Positions 36,781-45,008 of a DNA stretch of 64,000 bases are shown one piece after another. Location of the stretch: the NCBI GenBank assembly GCA_016124205.1, contig WGOD01000001.1, positions 1 to 64,000 on the forward strand, in the 5' to 3' direction. Every line of letters starts with the position of its first letter. Position 1 is the stretch's first letter. The notes beneath the pieces are model-generated. The model had not been told where the DNA came from and made no database searches. It saw only the letters and a list, made by a program, of their open reading frames with translations. Source of the DNA: Alphaproteobacteria bacterium. GTDB lineage: Bacteria > Pseudomonadota > Alphaproteobacteria > Caulobacterales > Maricaulaceae. The position numbers and the translations under genes were made by a program.

Positions 36781-37254
36781 ATGATTGAGTCGGATACCGT
36801 CCAGCTGATGCCGCCGCTCGCCGTCGCCACGGGGATGATCGCGGGCACTGTGGTTATCCACATGATCGGGCTCATCGTTCTGATGGCTCTGTTGCAGTCG
36901 CGATCACACAATCTGAAGCCGATGCAGAACGCCTTGCGGCAGGGCATTTTCATTGTCCTGGTGGTGCTGGGCCTGGTCGCGATCCACGCGGTCGAGATCT
37001 GGCTCTACGCACTGGTCTATCGGGCGCTGGGCGAGTTTCCGACCCTCGAAGCCGCGCTCTATTTCTCGACTTCGAGCTTCACAACGGTGGGGTATGGCGA
37101 TGTCGTGCTCGACGAACGCTGGCGGCTGGTCGGAGCGGTCGAAGGGTTCAATGGCCTGTTGCTGATCGGCTGGTCGACCGCCTTCCTGGTGTCGGTCATC
37201 GGCAAGCTGCGCGCCGCGGAGCTGGAATGGCTCGACCGCATGCGCGACAGCTGA
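36781..37254 (+). CDS. Two-TM potassium-channel-like protein
   Basis: A 157-residue membrane protein with two N-terminal helices and an Ion_trans_2-type pore: YFSTSSFTTVGYGDVVLDERWR contains the K+ selectivity filter TVGYGD, followed by an inner helix (NGLLLIGWSTAFLVSVIG). There is no RCK or cyclic-nucleotide domain. It is expected to be an inner-membrane cation channel. pccA begins 77 nt downstream. Confidence 0.85.
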   Translation: MIESDTVQLMPPLAVATGMIAGTVVIHMIGLIVLMALLQSRSHNLKPMQNALRQGIFIVLVVLGLVAIHAVEIWLYALVYRALGEFPTLEAALYFSTSSFTTVGYGDVVLDERWRLVGAVEGFNGLLLIGWSTAFLVSVIGKLRAAELEWLDRMRDS

Positions 37255-37331
37255 CAAGCGTTCACACCTTGCCGCTGCGTCGCCGGGCGGGCTAAACCGG
37301 CATTTCGAATTGGGGCTCCCGAAGGGCTGGA

Positions 37332-39356
37332 ATGTTCAAGAAAATCCTGATTGCCAATCGCGGCGAGATTGCCGTCCGCGTCATCAAGACCTGCCGCCGC
37401 ATGGGTATCCAGACGGTCGCGGTCTATTCCGAGGCCGATGCCGATTCCAAGGCCGTCGACATGGCGGACGAGGCGGTCTTCATCGGACCGCCGGCGCCGG
37501 GTGAAAGCTATCTGCAGATCGACAAGATCATTCAGGCCGCGAAAGACACGGGCGCGGAAGCCGTCCATCCCGGATTCGGCTTCCTCTCGGAGAATCCGAA
37601 ATTTCCGGCCGCTCTGGAAGAGGCCGGAATCGTCTTCATCGGGCCGAATGTGCGCGCCATCGAGGCGATGGGCGACAAGATCACCTCGAAGAAGTTCGCG
37701 GCCGAGGCCGGGGTGTCGACCGTGCCGGGGCATATGGGCCTGATCGAGGATGCGGACGAGGCGGTGAAGATCGCCGCGGAAATCGGCTTCCCGGTGATGA
37801 TCAAGGCGTCGGCCGGCGGGGGCGGCAAGGGCATGCGCATCGCCTGGGACGAGGCGGAAGCGCGCGACGGCTTCAAGTCGGCCCGGTCCGAGGCGAAATC
37901 GAGCTTCGGCGACGAGCGCATCTTCATCGAGAAATTCGTCGTGCGTCCGCGCCATATCGAGATCCAGGTGCTGGGCGACAAGCACGGCAATGTCATCCAC
38001 CTCAACGAGCGTGAGTGCTCGGTTCAGCGCCGGAACCAGAAAGTGCTGGAAGAGGCGCCGTCGCCCTTCCTCGACAAGTCGACGCGCGAGGCGATGGGTG
38101 CTCAGGCCGTCGCGCTGTCCAAGGCCGTCGACTATGACAGCGCGGGCACGGTCGAATTCATCGTCGACGCCGACCGCAATTTCTACTTCCTCGAGATGAA
38201 TACCCGCCTGCAGGTGGAGCACCCGGTCACCGAACTGACCGTCGGTCTCGATCTCGTGGAGCAGATGATCCGCGTCGCGGCCGGCGAGGAGCTGAAGCTT
38301 CGCCAGAAGGATGTGAAGATCAATGGCTGGGCGGTCGAGGCGCGGCTTTATGCCGAGGACCCGTATCGCGGATTCCTGCCCTCGATCGGGCGTTTGAAGC
38401 GCTACAAGGAGCCGGCGGAAGGCAAGCTGGGCGACGGCACGCTGCGGATCGATTCCGGCGTGCGCGAAGGCGACGAGATCTCGATGTTCTACGACCCGAT
38501 GATCGCCAAGGTCGTCGGCCATGGTGAGACGCGGGAAGAGGCGATCGACACGCTGCTCGCCGGGCTCGACCGCTATCATGTCGAGGGCGTTACCGCGAAC
38601 GCACCTTTCCTGGCCGCCTGCCTCGGCGAGAAGGACTTCCGCCGCGGCGACATCCATACCGGCTATATCGAGGAGCATTTCCCGGAAGGCTTCCATGGCA
38701 CCGCGCCAACCGAAGACCAGCTGCGCTATCTGACGGCAGCGGCGGCCTTCATCCACACGGTGAATATCCGCCGCGCGGCGCAAACCAGCGGCCGCATCAC
38801 ACCGCCGCCGGTTGCCCATGCCCAGGAATGGGACGTTCTTCTCGATGGCCGCCGGATTCCTGTCGAGATCGACCTGCCGGACGCAGCCATCGGGGGCGGC
38901 GGCGAAGCCACGTTGTGGATGCCGGAACTGGTCGGCGAACCGGTCACGCTCAAATCATCCTGGCTGCCCGGCACACATCTGTTCGAAGGCCAGCTGGGCG
39001 ACGAGCGCTTTGCCGTGTCCTTCTCCGATCGGACAGAAGGCTACTGGCTGCGCCACCGCGGCTTCACCTGTGTTGCCATCGTCTGCACGCACACGTCCGC
39101 GGACCTGCATGCCCTGTTGCCCGAAAAGGAGCTCGGCGCATCGGCGAAGATGGTCGAAAGCCCGATGCCGGGTCTCGTGGTCTCGATCGATATCGAGGTC
39201 GGCCAGGAGGTGAAGGCCGGCGAGCCGCTGATGGTGATCGAGGCGATGAAGATGGAAAACGTCCTGCGCGCCGAAATCGACGGCACGATCAAGACGCTGC
39301 ACGCCAAGCCGGGCCAATCGGTCGCCGCCGACGAATTGCTCGCCGAGTTCGAATAG
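37332..39356 (+). CDS. pccA: Propionyl-CoA carboxylase alpha subunit (biotin carboxylase + carrier)
   Basis: A 674-residue protein with an N-terminal biotin carboxylase (MFKKILIANRGEIAVRV, ATP-grasp loop ASAGGGGKGMR, MNTRLQVEHPVTE), a middle BT domain that joins alpha to beta, and a C-terminal biotinyl domain with EAMKMEN (biotin at K640). The BT-like region after residue 500 (EWDVLLDGRRIPVEI) favours PccA over a plain ACC subunit. Length and motifs match PccA better than the 663-residue MccA at 59116. Confidence 0.9.
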   Translation: MFKKILIANRGEIAVRVIKTCRRMGIQTVAVYSEADADSKAVDMADEAVFIGPPAPGESYLQIDKIIQAAKDTGAEAVHPGFGFLSENPKFPAALEEAGIVFIGPNVRAIEAMGDKITSKKFAAEAGVSTVPGHMGLIEDADEAVKIAAEIGFPVMIKASAGGGGKGMRIAWDEAEARDGFKSARSEAKSSFGDERIFIEKFVVRPRHIEIQVLGDKHGNVIHLNERECSVQRRNQKVLEEAPSPFLDKSTREAMGAQAVALSKAVDYDSAGTVEFIVDADRNFYFLEMNTRLQVEHPVTELTVGLDLVEQMIRVAAGEELKLRQKDVKINGWAVEARLYAEDPYRGFLPSIGRLKRYKEPAEGKLGDGTLRIDSGVREGDEISMFYDPMIAKVVGHGETREEAIDTLLAGLDRYHVEGVTANAPFLAACLGEKDFRRGDIHTGYIEEHFPEGFHGTAPTEDQLRYLTAAAAFIHTVNIRRAAQTSGRITPPPVAHAQEWDVLLDGRRIPVEIDLPDAAIGGGGEATLWMPELVGEPVTLKSSWLPGTHLFEGQLGDERFAVSFSDRTEGYWLRHRGFTCVAIVCTHTSADLHALLPEKELGASAKMVESPMPGLVVSIDIEVGQEVKAGEPLMVIEAMKMENVLRAEIDGTIKTLHAKPGQSVAADELLAEFE

Positions 39357-39447
39357 GCCGGGGGGACGGGACGGGTCCTGTTCCCCGTTGGCTGACCGGC
39401 GCGGCAGTCTAGCTTCCGCGTCAGGATTTTACCGGAGGGAATGGAAC

Positions 39448-39969
39448 ATGAATCCTGTAGCCTGGTTCGTACCCGGCGTTCGCGCCAACGGGACGACATT
39501 CTTCTTGGGACTGCTCGTCTTTCTGGCGGCGCATGTCGCTCTGACGGCGGTGCAGCTTTACACCGATATCGCCCTGCCTGACGGCACAGGCCTGATTTTC
39601 CTGGCCGTCCTTCTGTTGCTACTGGTCTTCGTGCACATCAACCGGCTGAATGACGCCGGCCGCAGCTGGACGTGGGTTTTCCTGCCCATCCCGCTGGCTC
39701 TGGTCGCCTTCTTCGTCGTCGTGATGATTTTCGGCACGATGTTCTTCTTCCAGCAGCTCGGCGTCTATGCCGAAGCGAACAGTCTCGATTCCGCGACGAT
39801 CATGCAGGACCCTGCGCTGATGCAGGAATTCCAGACCTGGATCGAGAACAATGAGAGCGACCTCGGCGGGCTTCAGCTCACCGCGGCCTGGGGCAGCACG
39901 GGCGCCTTCTGGGCGGTGATCCTGCTGTTCGGACTCTGGTTCCGCGGAATGCCCAGCCGCGAGGCCTGA
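39448..39969 (+). CDS. DUF805-like membrane protein
   Basis: A 173-residue membrane protein. The ATG at 39448 follows GGAGGGA at 39434-39440. It has four hydrophobic segments and the motif HINRLNDAGRSWTWVFLP, which resembles the RLHDxGKSGWW element of DUF805 proteins. A longer loop (residues about 105-140) separates the last two segments. It starts a run of four small membrane proteins. Confidence 0.65.
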   Translation: MNPVAWFVPGVRANGTTFFLGLLVFLAAHVALTAVQLYTDIALPDGTGLIFLAVLLLLLVFVHINRLNDAGRSWTWVFLPIPLALVAFFVVVMIFGTMFFFQQLGVYAEANSLDSATIMQDPALMQEFQTWIENNESDLGGLQLTAAWGSTGAFWAVILLFGLWFRGMPSREA

Positions 39970-39973
39970 TCGT

Positions 39974-40056
39974 AAAAAATCGCCTGCGAGGCGATTGACA
40001 GGAAACGCCTTCCCCCGTCACGCTGCCGACTCGGGAGTAGACAGGGGAGGGTGTTT
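39974..40056 (-). ncRNA. Candidate minus-strand small RNA with anti-Shine-Dalgarno stretch
   Basis: On the minus strand AATCGCC-TCGCA-GGCGATT (39996-39978) is followed by a run of six T (39979-39974), a good intrinsic terminator, yet no minus-strand gene lies just upstream. About 80 nt before it is TAAAAT (40068-40063), a plausible -10 element; the -35 is weak. The interval contains CCCTCCCCT, complementary to the AGGGGAGGG ribosome-binding site of the 40056 gene. This is a hypothesis, not a confirmed RNA. Confidence 0.3.
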
Positions 40057-40349
40057 TGCCTGATTTTATCAAACGTTTCATGAGCTTCGACAAGCTCATC
40101 GCCACCACGCTCATCAAGGTTCTCTACTGGATCGGGATGGCGGGCATTGCCCTGGGCGTGCTCGTGCAACTCGCCGGAGCCCTCGTCATGATCACCCGGT
40201 CGCCGATGGTCGGCCTTGGCATGCTGATCGCGGTTCCGATCGGAGGCGTGATCGCCGTGCTGTTCTGGCGCTTCCTGTGCGAAATCTACATCGTCATCTT
40301 CGGGATCTACGACCGCTTGGGCGAGATCCGCGACAAGCCCAACCAGTAA
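40056..40349 (+). CDS. DUF4282 membrane protein
   Basis: A 97-residue protein starting at TTG 40056 behind a very strong AGGGGAGGG (40043-40051). It has two transmembrane helices (VLYWIGMAGIALGVLVQLAGAL and MLIAVPIGGVIAVLFWRFLCE) and the family pattern FMSFDKLIATTLIKVLYW with REIRDK near the C-terminus. The role of DUF4282 is unknown. An ATG at 40080 would remove part of the conserved start. Confidence 0.75.
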   Translation: MPDFIKRFMSFDKLIATTLIKVLYWIGMAGIALGVLVQLAGALVMITRSPMVGLGMLIAVPIGGVIAVLFWRFLCEIYIVIFGIYDRLGEIRDKPNQ

Positions 40350-40359
40350 GGGGGACATC

Positions 40360-40740
40360 ATGGGATTCATGGACGCCGTTAAATCGGTCTATTCGAACTA
40401 CGCCAACTTCAACGGCCGCGCGCGCCGCAGCGAGTACTGGTTCTACGTCCTGTTCTACATCATCGCGTACGCGGTCCTGTTTACGGTCGAGACGGCGATT
40501 GGCGGTTTCGGCCTCCTGGCAGGGCTGTTCGCGCTCGCGAACATCATCCCGATGCTGGCTGTCGCGGTTCGCCGTCTGCACGACACAGGCAAGAGCGGTT
40601 GGTGGATTCTGATCGGTTTCGTCCCGCTCGTCGGCTTCATCGTGCTGCTGATCTTCTACATCAAGGACAGCGATCCGGGCGCGAATGCCTACGGCCCGAA
40701 TCCGAAGGGCGTCGCCGGCGACGCAACCGTCGCAGGCTGA
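40360..40740 (+). CDS. DUF805 membrane protein
   Basis: A 126-residue protein with the DUF805 signatures FNGRARRSEYWFYVLF and RRLHDTGKSGWWILIGFVPLVG, and four transmembrane helices. It starts 10 nt after the DUF4282 gene with AGGGGG ahead of the ATG. The family is widespread and uncharacterised. It forms a cassette with DUF4282 and TM2 genes. Confidence 0.85.
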   Translation: MGFMDAVKSVYSNYANFNGRARRSEYWFYVLFYIIAYAVLFTVETAIGGFGLLAGLFALANIIPMLAVAVRRLHDTGKSGWWILIGFVPLVGFIVLLIFYIKDSDPGANAYGPNPKGVAGDATVAG

Positions 40741-40772
40741 GTGCCGGACAGTTTGGAACTCTCGCGTATTCC

Positions 40773-40806
40773 GTTCGGCGGGCCTTATCCGGCCCGCCGA
40801 ACTCTT
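40773..40806 (+). terminator. Hairpin between DUF805 and TM2 genes
   Basis: A perfect 12-bp stem (GTTCGGCGGGCC at 40773-40784 and GGCCCGCCGAAC at 40791-40802) with a 6-nt loop is followed by TCTTT. It may be a terminator or partial attenuator before the TM2 gene, whose ribosome-binding site TAGGGGGAT follows directly. Confidence 0.7.
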
Positions 40807-40818
40807 TAGGGGGATAGT

Positions 40819-41193
40819 ATGAACCAGCGTGCTTACACACTCGAACTTCACTCGATCATCGGATCGATCCCGGAAGCCAACCGGAACAACTTCCTTGTCG
40901 CCTTTCAGGCGTCCGAGAAGAACCCGGTCCTGTTGTTCGGATTCAATATCTGGCTCGGTGCCCTCGGCATTGACCGTTTCCTGGTCGGAGACATCGTCGC
41001 CGGCATCCTGAAGCTGATCACGCTGGGCGGATTCGGAATCTGGCAGCTGATCGACTGTTTCCTGATCGGCGGCCGCGCGCGCGACAAGAATATCCAGCTC
41101 GCCCGGCAGATGCGTGACACCTTTCGGGCTCCCGGCGTCGCCGCTCCGGCAGCGCCTGCTGCGCCGGCCGGTGATCCGCCGCCGTCAGCCTGA
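40819..41193 (+). CDS. TM2 domain membrane protein
   Basis: A 124-residue protein with a short N-terminal segment, then NPVLLFGFNIWLGALGIDRFLVGDIVAGILKLITLGGFGIWQLID, the TM2 pattern of two helices with the central GxDRF. An Ala/Pro-rich tail ends it. The exact cellular role of TM2 proteins in bacteria is unknown. A terminator lies 25 nt downstream. Confidence 0.85.
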   Translation: MNQRAYTLELHSIIGSIPEANRNNFLVAFQASEKNPVLLFGFNIWLGALGIDRFLVGDIVAGILKLITLGGFGIWQLIDCFLIGGRARDKNIQLARQMRDTFRAPGVAAPAAPAAPAGDPPPSA

Positions 41194-41217
41194 CGAAGCG
41201 TACATGCTATGCGGAGG

Positions 41218-41243
41218 GGCCCTGCGGCGACGCCGGGCCTTTT
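41218..41243 (+). terminator. Terminator after the TM2 gene
   Basis: GGCCC pairs with GGGCC around a smaller GGC-GAC-GCC hairpin (one bulge on the 5' side), followed by TTTT (41240-41243). It would end the membrane-protein cassette. Confidence 0.6.
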
Positions 41244-41254
41244 CCATTTGGCCT

Positions 41255-41941
41255 CTATTCGGTCAGGGCCGGCGGGGCGGTGTCTTCCAGTTCGCCGAAG
41301 ACTTCCGCAAAGGCCGTGCGCATCGCGGTGGTCACGTCTTCCATCGATGCATCGACACCGAGATCGGCGAGGCTGGTGACGCCGTATTTCTGCTCCGAGA
41401 TCCCGCACGGCGTGATGCCGGAAAAGTGCGAGAGGTCAGTCGATACATTCAGCGCGATGCCGTGGAAGGACACCCAACGGCGCAGCCGCACGCCGATCGC
41501 TGCCACCTTGTCTTCATGGCCATCGCCCTTGTCGGGGCGGGCCACCCAGACGCCGACGCGCTCGCAGCGGCGTTCGCCGACCACATCGAAGGCGGCGAGG
41601 GTTCGGATGATCCATTCCTCGAGCCCGCGCACGAATTTCCGGGCATCGCGGCCGCGCTCGGTCAGGTTCAGCATGACATAGCCGACCCGCTGCCCGGGGC
41701 CGTGATAGGTGTATTCGCCGCCGCGCCCGGTCTTGTAGACCGGGAAGCGGTCGGGCTGCAGCAAATCGCCGGCATCGGCGCTGGTGCCGCCGGTGTAGAG
41801 CGGGGGATGTTCCAGCATCCAGACGAGTTCGGTGGCTTCGCCGGCCGCGATTTTCGCGGCGCGATCTTCCATGAAAGCGACGGCCGGTTCGTAGGGAATA
41901 TGGCCGGGCGAGACCGCCCACTGGGTTTTTTGCTGTGTCAT
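41255..41941 (-). CDS. lipB: Octanoyltransferase LipB
   Basis: A 228-residue protein that transfers octanoyl groups from ACP to lipoyl domains. The motifs [20 protein letters not shown] and [10 protein letters not shown] are intact, with the catalytic lysine K145 (EDKVAAIG) and cysteine C179 (GITPCGI). The length fits the family. It is transcribed divergently from the FliN-like gene, with a 91-nt gap that contains the palindrome TGTTCGAACA (41975-41984) and GGTTAACC. Confidence 0.95.
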   Translation of the reverse strand: MTQQKTQWAVSPGHIPYEPAVAFMEDRAAKIAAGEATELVWMLEHPPLYTGGTSADAGDLLQPDRFPVYKTGRGGEYTYHGPGQRVGYVMLNLTERGRDARKFVRGLEEWIIRTLAAFDVVGERRCERVGVWVARPDKGDGHEDKVAAIGVRLRRWVSFHGIALNVSTDLSHFSGITPCGISEQKYGVTSLADLGVDASMEDVTTAMRTAFAEVFGELEDTAPPALTE

Positions 41942-42032
41942 TGTTATCTTGGTTAACCCGCCGGAAACGGCGTCTGTTCGAACATTGTGCGTGACATGTC
42001 GAGTGGCAAGTGCCTGTGAAGGGGGAAGTCCG

Positions 42033-42281
42033 TTGAGTCAGCTGGGTGCGGTGAAGGTGGAAGTGACGGTCGTTCTCGGGCGCTCGTCCATGCCGATTCA
42101 GCAATTCCTCCGGATGGGCCGGGGCGCGGTCATTCCGCTCGATGCCGAGGAAGACGACGAAGTCTGGATCCTGGCCAACAACCACCCGATCGCGCGCGGC
42201 GAGATCCAGATCCAGGGCGACCGCGTGACGGTCAACATCACCGGCCCGGCGGACGTCAACGCGTTTTACGCGGCGGCCTGA
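42033..42281 (+). CDS. Orphan FliN-like (SpoA domain) protein
   Basis: A TTG at 42033 behind GGGGGA gives an 82-residue protein that is little more than one SpoA/FliN domain ([53 protein letters not shown]). FliN normally sits in flagellar or type III secretion operons and has an N-terminal extension of some 40 residues or more. None is seen here and no flagellar gene is nearby. A longer open frame upstream to 41949 is not conserved-looking and lacks a ribosome-binding site. Confidence 0.75.
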   Translation: MSQLGAVKVEVTVVLGRSSMPIQQFLRMGRGAVIPLDAEEDDEVWILANNHPIARGEIQIQGDRVTVNITGPADVNAFYAAA

Positions 42282-42313
42282 CCGGGCGTCTGACTTTCCG
42301 CCGCATCGCGCAC

Positions 42314-42342
42314 TTCACAAGCCGCATTTCCGCTGCTATCTC
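42314..42342 (+). promoter_or_regulatory. Candidate promoter for tRNA-Leu
   Basis: TTCACA (42314-42319) and TATCTC (42337-42342) are 17 nt apart and end 18 nt before the tRNA. The -10 is a weak match. Confidence 0.4.
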
Positions 42343-42360
42343 GCACGGCCCTGACACGAT

Positions 42361-42447
42361 GCGGTCGTGGCGGAACTGGTAGACGCGCAGCGTTGAGGTC
42401 GCTGTGGGGTAAAACCCGTGGAAGTTCGAGTCTTCTCGACCGCACCA
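42361..42447 (+). tRNA. tRNA-Leu (anticodon GAG)
   Basis: The 87-nt sequence folds as a class II tRNA. The acceptor stem GCGGTCG pairs with CGACCGC, the discriminator is A, and CCA is encoded. The anticodon loop TTGAGGT gives anticodon GAG at 42395-42397, which reads CUU and CUC. The T arm contains GTTCGAG, and the long variable arm (TGTGGGGTAAAACCCGT) confirms leucine. A terminator follows. Confidence 0.97.
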
Positions 42448-42458
42448 TGTCATCGAAG

Positions 42459-42490
42459 CGCCGCCCCTTATGGGGCGGCGTTTTCGCTTT
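42459..42490 (+). terminator. Terminator after tRNA-Leu
   Basis: CGCCGCCCC (42459-42467) pairs perfectly with GGGGCGGCG (42472-42480) around a TTAT loop, followed by TTTTCGCTTT. Confidence 0.88.
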
Positions 42491-42558
42491 CAGGGCCTCT
42501 CGAAAACGCCGCACTTCATCGCTAGACTCAAGAGCGAACCCCCCGAGCAGGAGTCCCC

Positions 42559-43941
42559 ATGAGCGAAACCGCCGAAATCCCGACGGAAGAGACCCCGCAG
42601 GGCGAGGTCGACGTCTCGAAGGCGGTGGCGCTGGCGGTCCTGATCGAGGAGGGCGACGGGGAGGGGATCAGTCGTCTGCTGGAAGGCCTGCACCCGGCCG
42701 ACATCGCCGACCTGATCGAGCAGCTGAACAGCGAGCAGCAGGAAGAACTGGCACGGATCGCGCCGGACGTGCTGAACGGCGAAGTCCTCGCCAATCTGCA
42801 ATGGGATACGCGCGAAGTCGTCGCGGCTGAGCTCGACCCCGCTCACCTGGCCGCGGCGATCCAGGAACTCGATTCGGACGATGCGACGCTGCTGGTCGAG
42901 GAACTCGACGACGCGCTGCGCGAACAGGTTCTGGCCGAAGTCCCGGAAGAGGACCGGGCAGCGCTGGAATCGAGCCTCTCCTTCGACGAGGAGACGGCCG
43001 GCCGCCTGATGCAGCGCGAATTCGTGGCAGCGCCGGATTTCTGGACGGTCGGGCACACGATCGACCACATGCGCGCGGCGGGCGACGAGCTGCCGGAGCT
43101 GTTCTTCGACGTCTATGTCGTGAACACCGGGTTCGAGCCGGTCGGCGCGGTGCCGGTCAGCCGCCTGATGCGGTCGAAGCGCGACGTGAAGCTGGCCGAG
43201 ATCATGGAAGAGGTGCGGATTCGCATCGAGCCGGATACCGACCAGGAAGACGTCGCTTACTACTTCGAGAAATATCACCTGATCTCGGCCCCGGTGGTCG
43301 ATGCCTCGGGCCGGTTGTCGGGCATGCTGACCGTCGACGACATGGTCGAGGTCATCCAGGAAGAGAACAAGGAAGACATGCTGGCCCTGGCCGGCGTGAA
43401 CGAGGCCGGGCTGACCGATACCGTGCTGGAATCGGTCAAGTCGCGGGCGCCCTGGCTGCTGGTCAATCTCGGCACTGCCATTCTAGCGTCGGGCGTGATC
43501 GCTCTCTTCGACACGGCGATTTCCCAGCTGGTCGCACTGGCCGTGCTGATGCCGATCGTCGCCTCGATGGGGGGCAATGCCGGGACGCAGTCGCTGGCCG
43601 TGGCCGTCCGGGCGATCGCCTCGCGCGACCTGACCTCGGCCAATGCGCGGCGCGTGATCATCCGCGAGATGCTGACCGGGACATTCAACGGTCTCATCTT
43701 CGCGGTCGTCATGGGCGTGGTCGCCGGGCTGTGGTTCCAGAACTGGGCGCTGGCCGCGGTGATCGCCATCGCCATGGTGATCAATCTCGCCTGCGCCGGT
43801 CTTGCCGGAATTCTCGTGCCGATGGGGCTGAAGCGTTTCGGCGCCGACCCGGCGGTGTCGTCTTCGGTCTTCGTGACCACTGTCACCGATGTCGTCGGGT
43901 TCTTCGCCTTCCTCGGACTTGCCGCTATGGTGCTGCTCTAG
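42559..43941 (+). CDS. mgtE: Magnesium transporter MgtE
   Basis: A 460-residue protein with the N domain (helical repeats LLEGLHPADIADLIEQLNSEQQ), two CBS domains that sense Mg2+ (about 140-265), and a C-terminal five-helix channel domain including PIVASMGGNAGTQSLAVAVRA, the family signature. It is expected to import Mg2+. No M-box riboswitch can be seen in the short upstream region (42491-42558). Confidence 0.95.
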   Translation: MSETAEIPTEETPQGEVDVSKAVALAVLIEEGDGEGISRLLEGLHPADIADLIEQLNSEQQEELARIAPDVLNGEVLANLQWDTREVVAAELDPAHLAAAIQELDSDDATLLVEELDDALREQVLAEVPEEDRAALESSLSFDEETAGRLMQREFVAAPDFWTVGHTIDHMRAAGDELPELFFDVYVVNTGFEPVGAVPVSRLMRSKRDVKLAEIMEEVRIRIEPDTDQEDVAYYFEKYHLISAPVVDASGRLSGMLTVDDMVEVIQEENKEDMLALAGVNEAGLTDTVLESVKSRAPWLLVNLGTAILASGVIALFDTAISQLVALAVLMPIVASMGGNAGTQSLAVAVRAIASRDLTSANARRVIIREMLTGTFNGLIFAVVMGVVAGLWFQNWALAAVIAIAMVINLACAGLAGILVPMGLKRFGADPAVSSSVFVTTVTDVVGFFAFLGLAAMVLL

Positions 43942-43976
43942 CGGGGCCCATCAGTCTTATCGGGTGTTTCAAAATC

Positions 43977-44945
43977 ATGCGTCACTGGATCCTTTCCGGC
44001 CTTGCCGCCGCCATCCTGCTTCCCTCTGCCGCGCTCGCCGACGGGCAGTGGTCTGACGGCCCGCGCCTGCAGGACCCGCGCTCCGGGCTCGCCGCCATCG
44101 AGTTCGAGGGACGGATTTACGCCGCTGGCGGGGCAGGCCTGACCCAGCCGCGCGACGAGGTGGAAGTGCTCGACCTGACGCTGGGCGACTGGCGGGACAC
44201 GACAGCGCTGCCGGCCGGGCTCGAACGCTTCGGCCTCGCCGCGATCGGCGGGCGCATCTATGCCGCGGGCGGTTATGCCGCGCGGGAGGGCGTGCGCCCG
44301 ATCGCCGACATGTGGTCGTTCGATCCGTCGGCCGGCATCTGGTCCCGCGAGCCCGCCATGCCGGGTCCGAAGGCGTCCTTCCAGCTGGTCGCTGCGAATG
44401 ACCGGCTCTACGCCATCGGCGGCGAGACGGGCGCGGCGGAAACCTATGTCTTCGATCCGGAAGACCAGAGCTGGGAAACGCTCGAAGCGTCCGAGGACAT
44501 TTCCCGGCGCGGTGCCGCCTCGGTCGTGGCCGACGGGCTGATCTATCTGATCGGCGGCGCGCGCGAGGGCGCAGCGACCACGCGGATCGACGTCTACGAT
44601 CCCGAGAGTGACAGCTGGACGCAGCTGGCCGACATGCCAACGCCGCGGGCCGGGCATGCCGCCGCGCTCCTAAACGGCCGCATCCATGTGTTCGGCGGAC
44701 GGGGTGCCGATCTCAGCCAGACGCTGAGCGATCACCTGGTCTACGACATTGCGGACGACAGCTGGGAAGCGGCCGAAGGCCTGCCCGCGCCGCGCACCGA
44801 TGCGTCGGCCGCGGTCATCGACGGACAGATCTATCTGATCGGCGGCGGGGCCGGGGGCGGCTTCTTTGCCCCCTTCACCGCGGTCGACGAAACCGACATC
44901 TATTCCGATGCCGGTTCGGGCGCCATTTCCAACTCTGGCGAGTAA
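43977..44945 (+). CDS. Secreted kelch-repeat beta-propeller protein
   Basis: The ATG at 43977 begins a signal peptide (LPSAALADGQ). The 322-residue protein has at least five kelch-like blades with GRIYAAGG, DRLYAIGG, LIYLIGG, RIHVFGG and QIYLIGG cores followed by W-rich linkers. Sialate epimerase NanM and galactose-oxidase-like proteins share the fold; active-site residues cannot be assigned. It starts 35 nt after mgtE, with no clear terminator. Confidence 0.8.
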   Translation: MRHWILSGLAAAILLPSAALADGQWSDGPRLQDPRSGLAAIEFEGRIYAAGGAGLTQPRDEVEVLDLTLGDWRDTTALPAGLERFGLAAIGGRIYAAGGYAAREGVRPIADMWSFDPSAGIWSREPAMPGPKASFQLVAANDRLYAIGGETGAAETYVFDPEDQSWETLEASEDISRRGAASVVADGLIYLIGGAREGAATTRIDVYDPESDSWTQLADMPTPRAGHAAALLNGRIHVFGGRGADLSQTLSDHLVYDIADDSWEAAEGLPAPRTDASAAVIDGQIYLIGGGAGGGFFAPFTAVDETDIYSDAGSGAISNSGE

Positions 44946-45008
44946 ACGGCGTCCGGCTTGCAAGATGCTTCCGTGTCGCCTCCAAAGGCGTCCCGGATTG
45001 GAACATCG

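Noticed and set aside
41975-41984. LexA box at TGTTCGAACA
   Set aside because: The alphaproteobacterial LexA site needs a GTTC-N7-GTTC arrangement; this is a simple palindrome and the adjacent genes are not typical SOS genes.
41949-42032. Longer N-terminus for the FliN-like protein
   Set aside because: The upstream in-frame sequence has Cys-rich, non-FliN-like residues and no ribosome-binding site, while the TTG at 42033 has GGGGGA.
42491-42558. M-box riboswitch before mgtE
   Set aside because: The gap is only about 70 nt, partly taken by the tRNA terminator, too short for an M-box.
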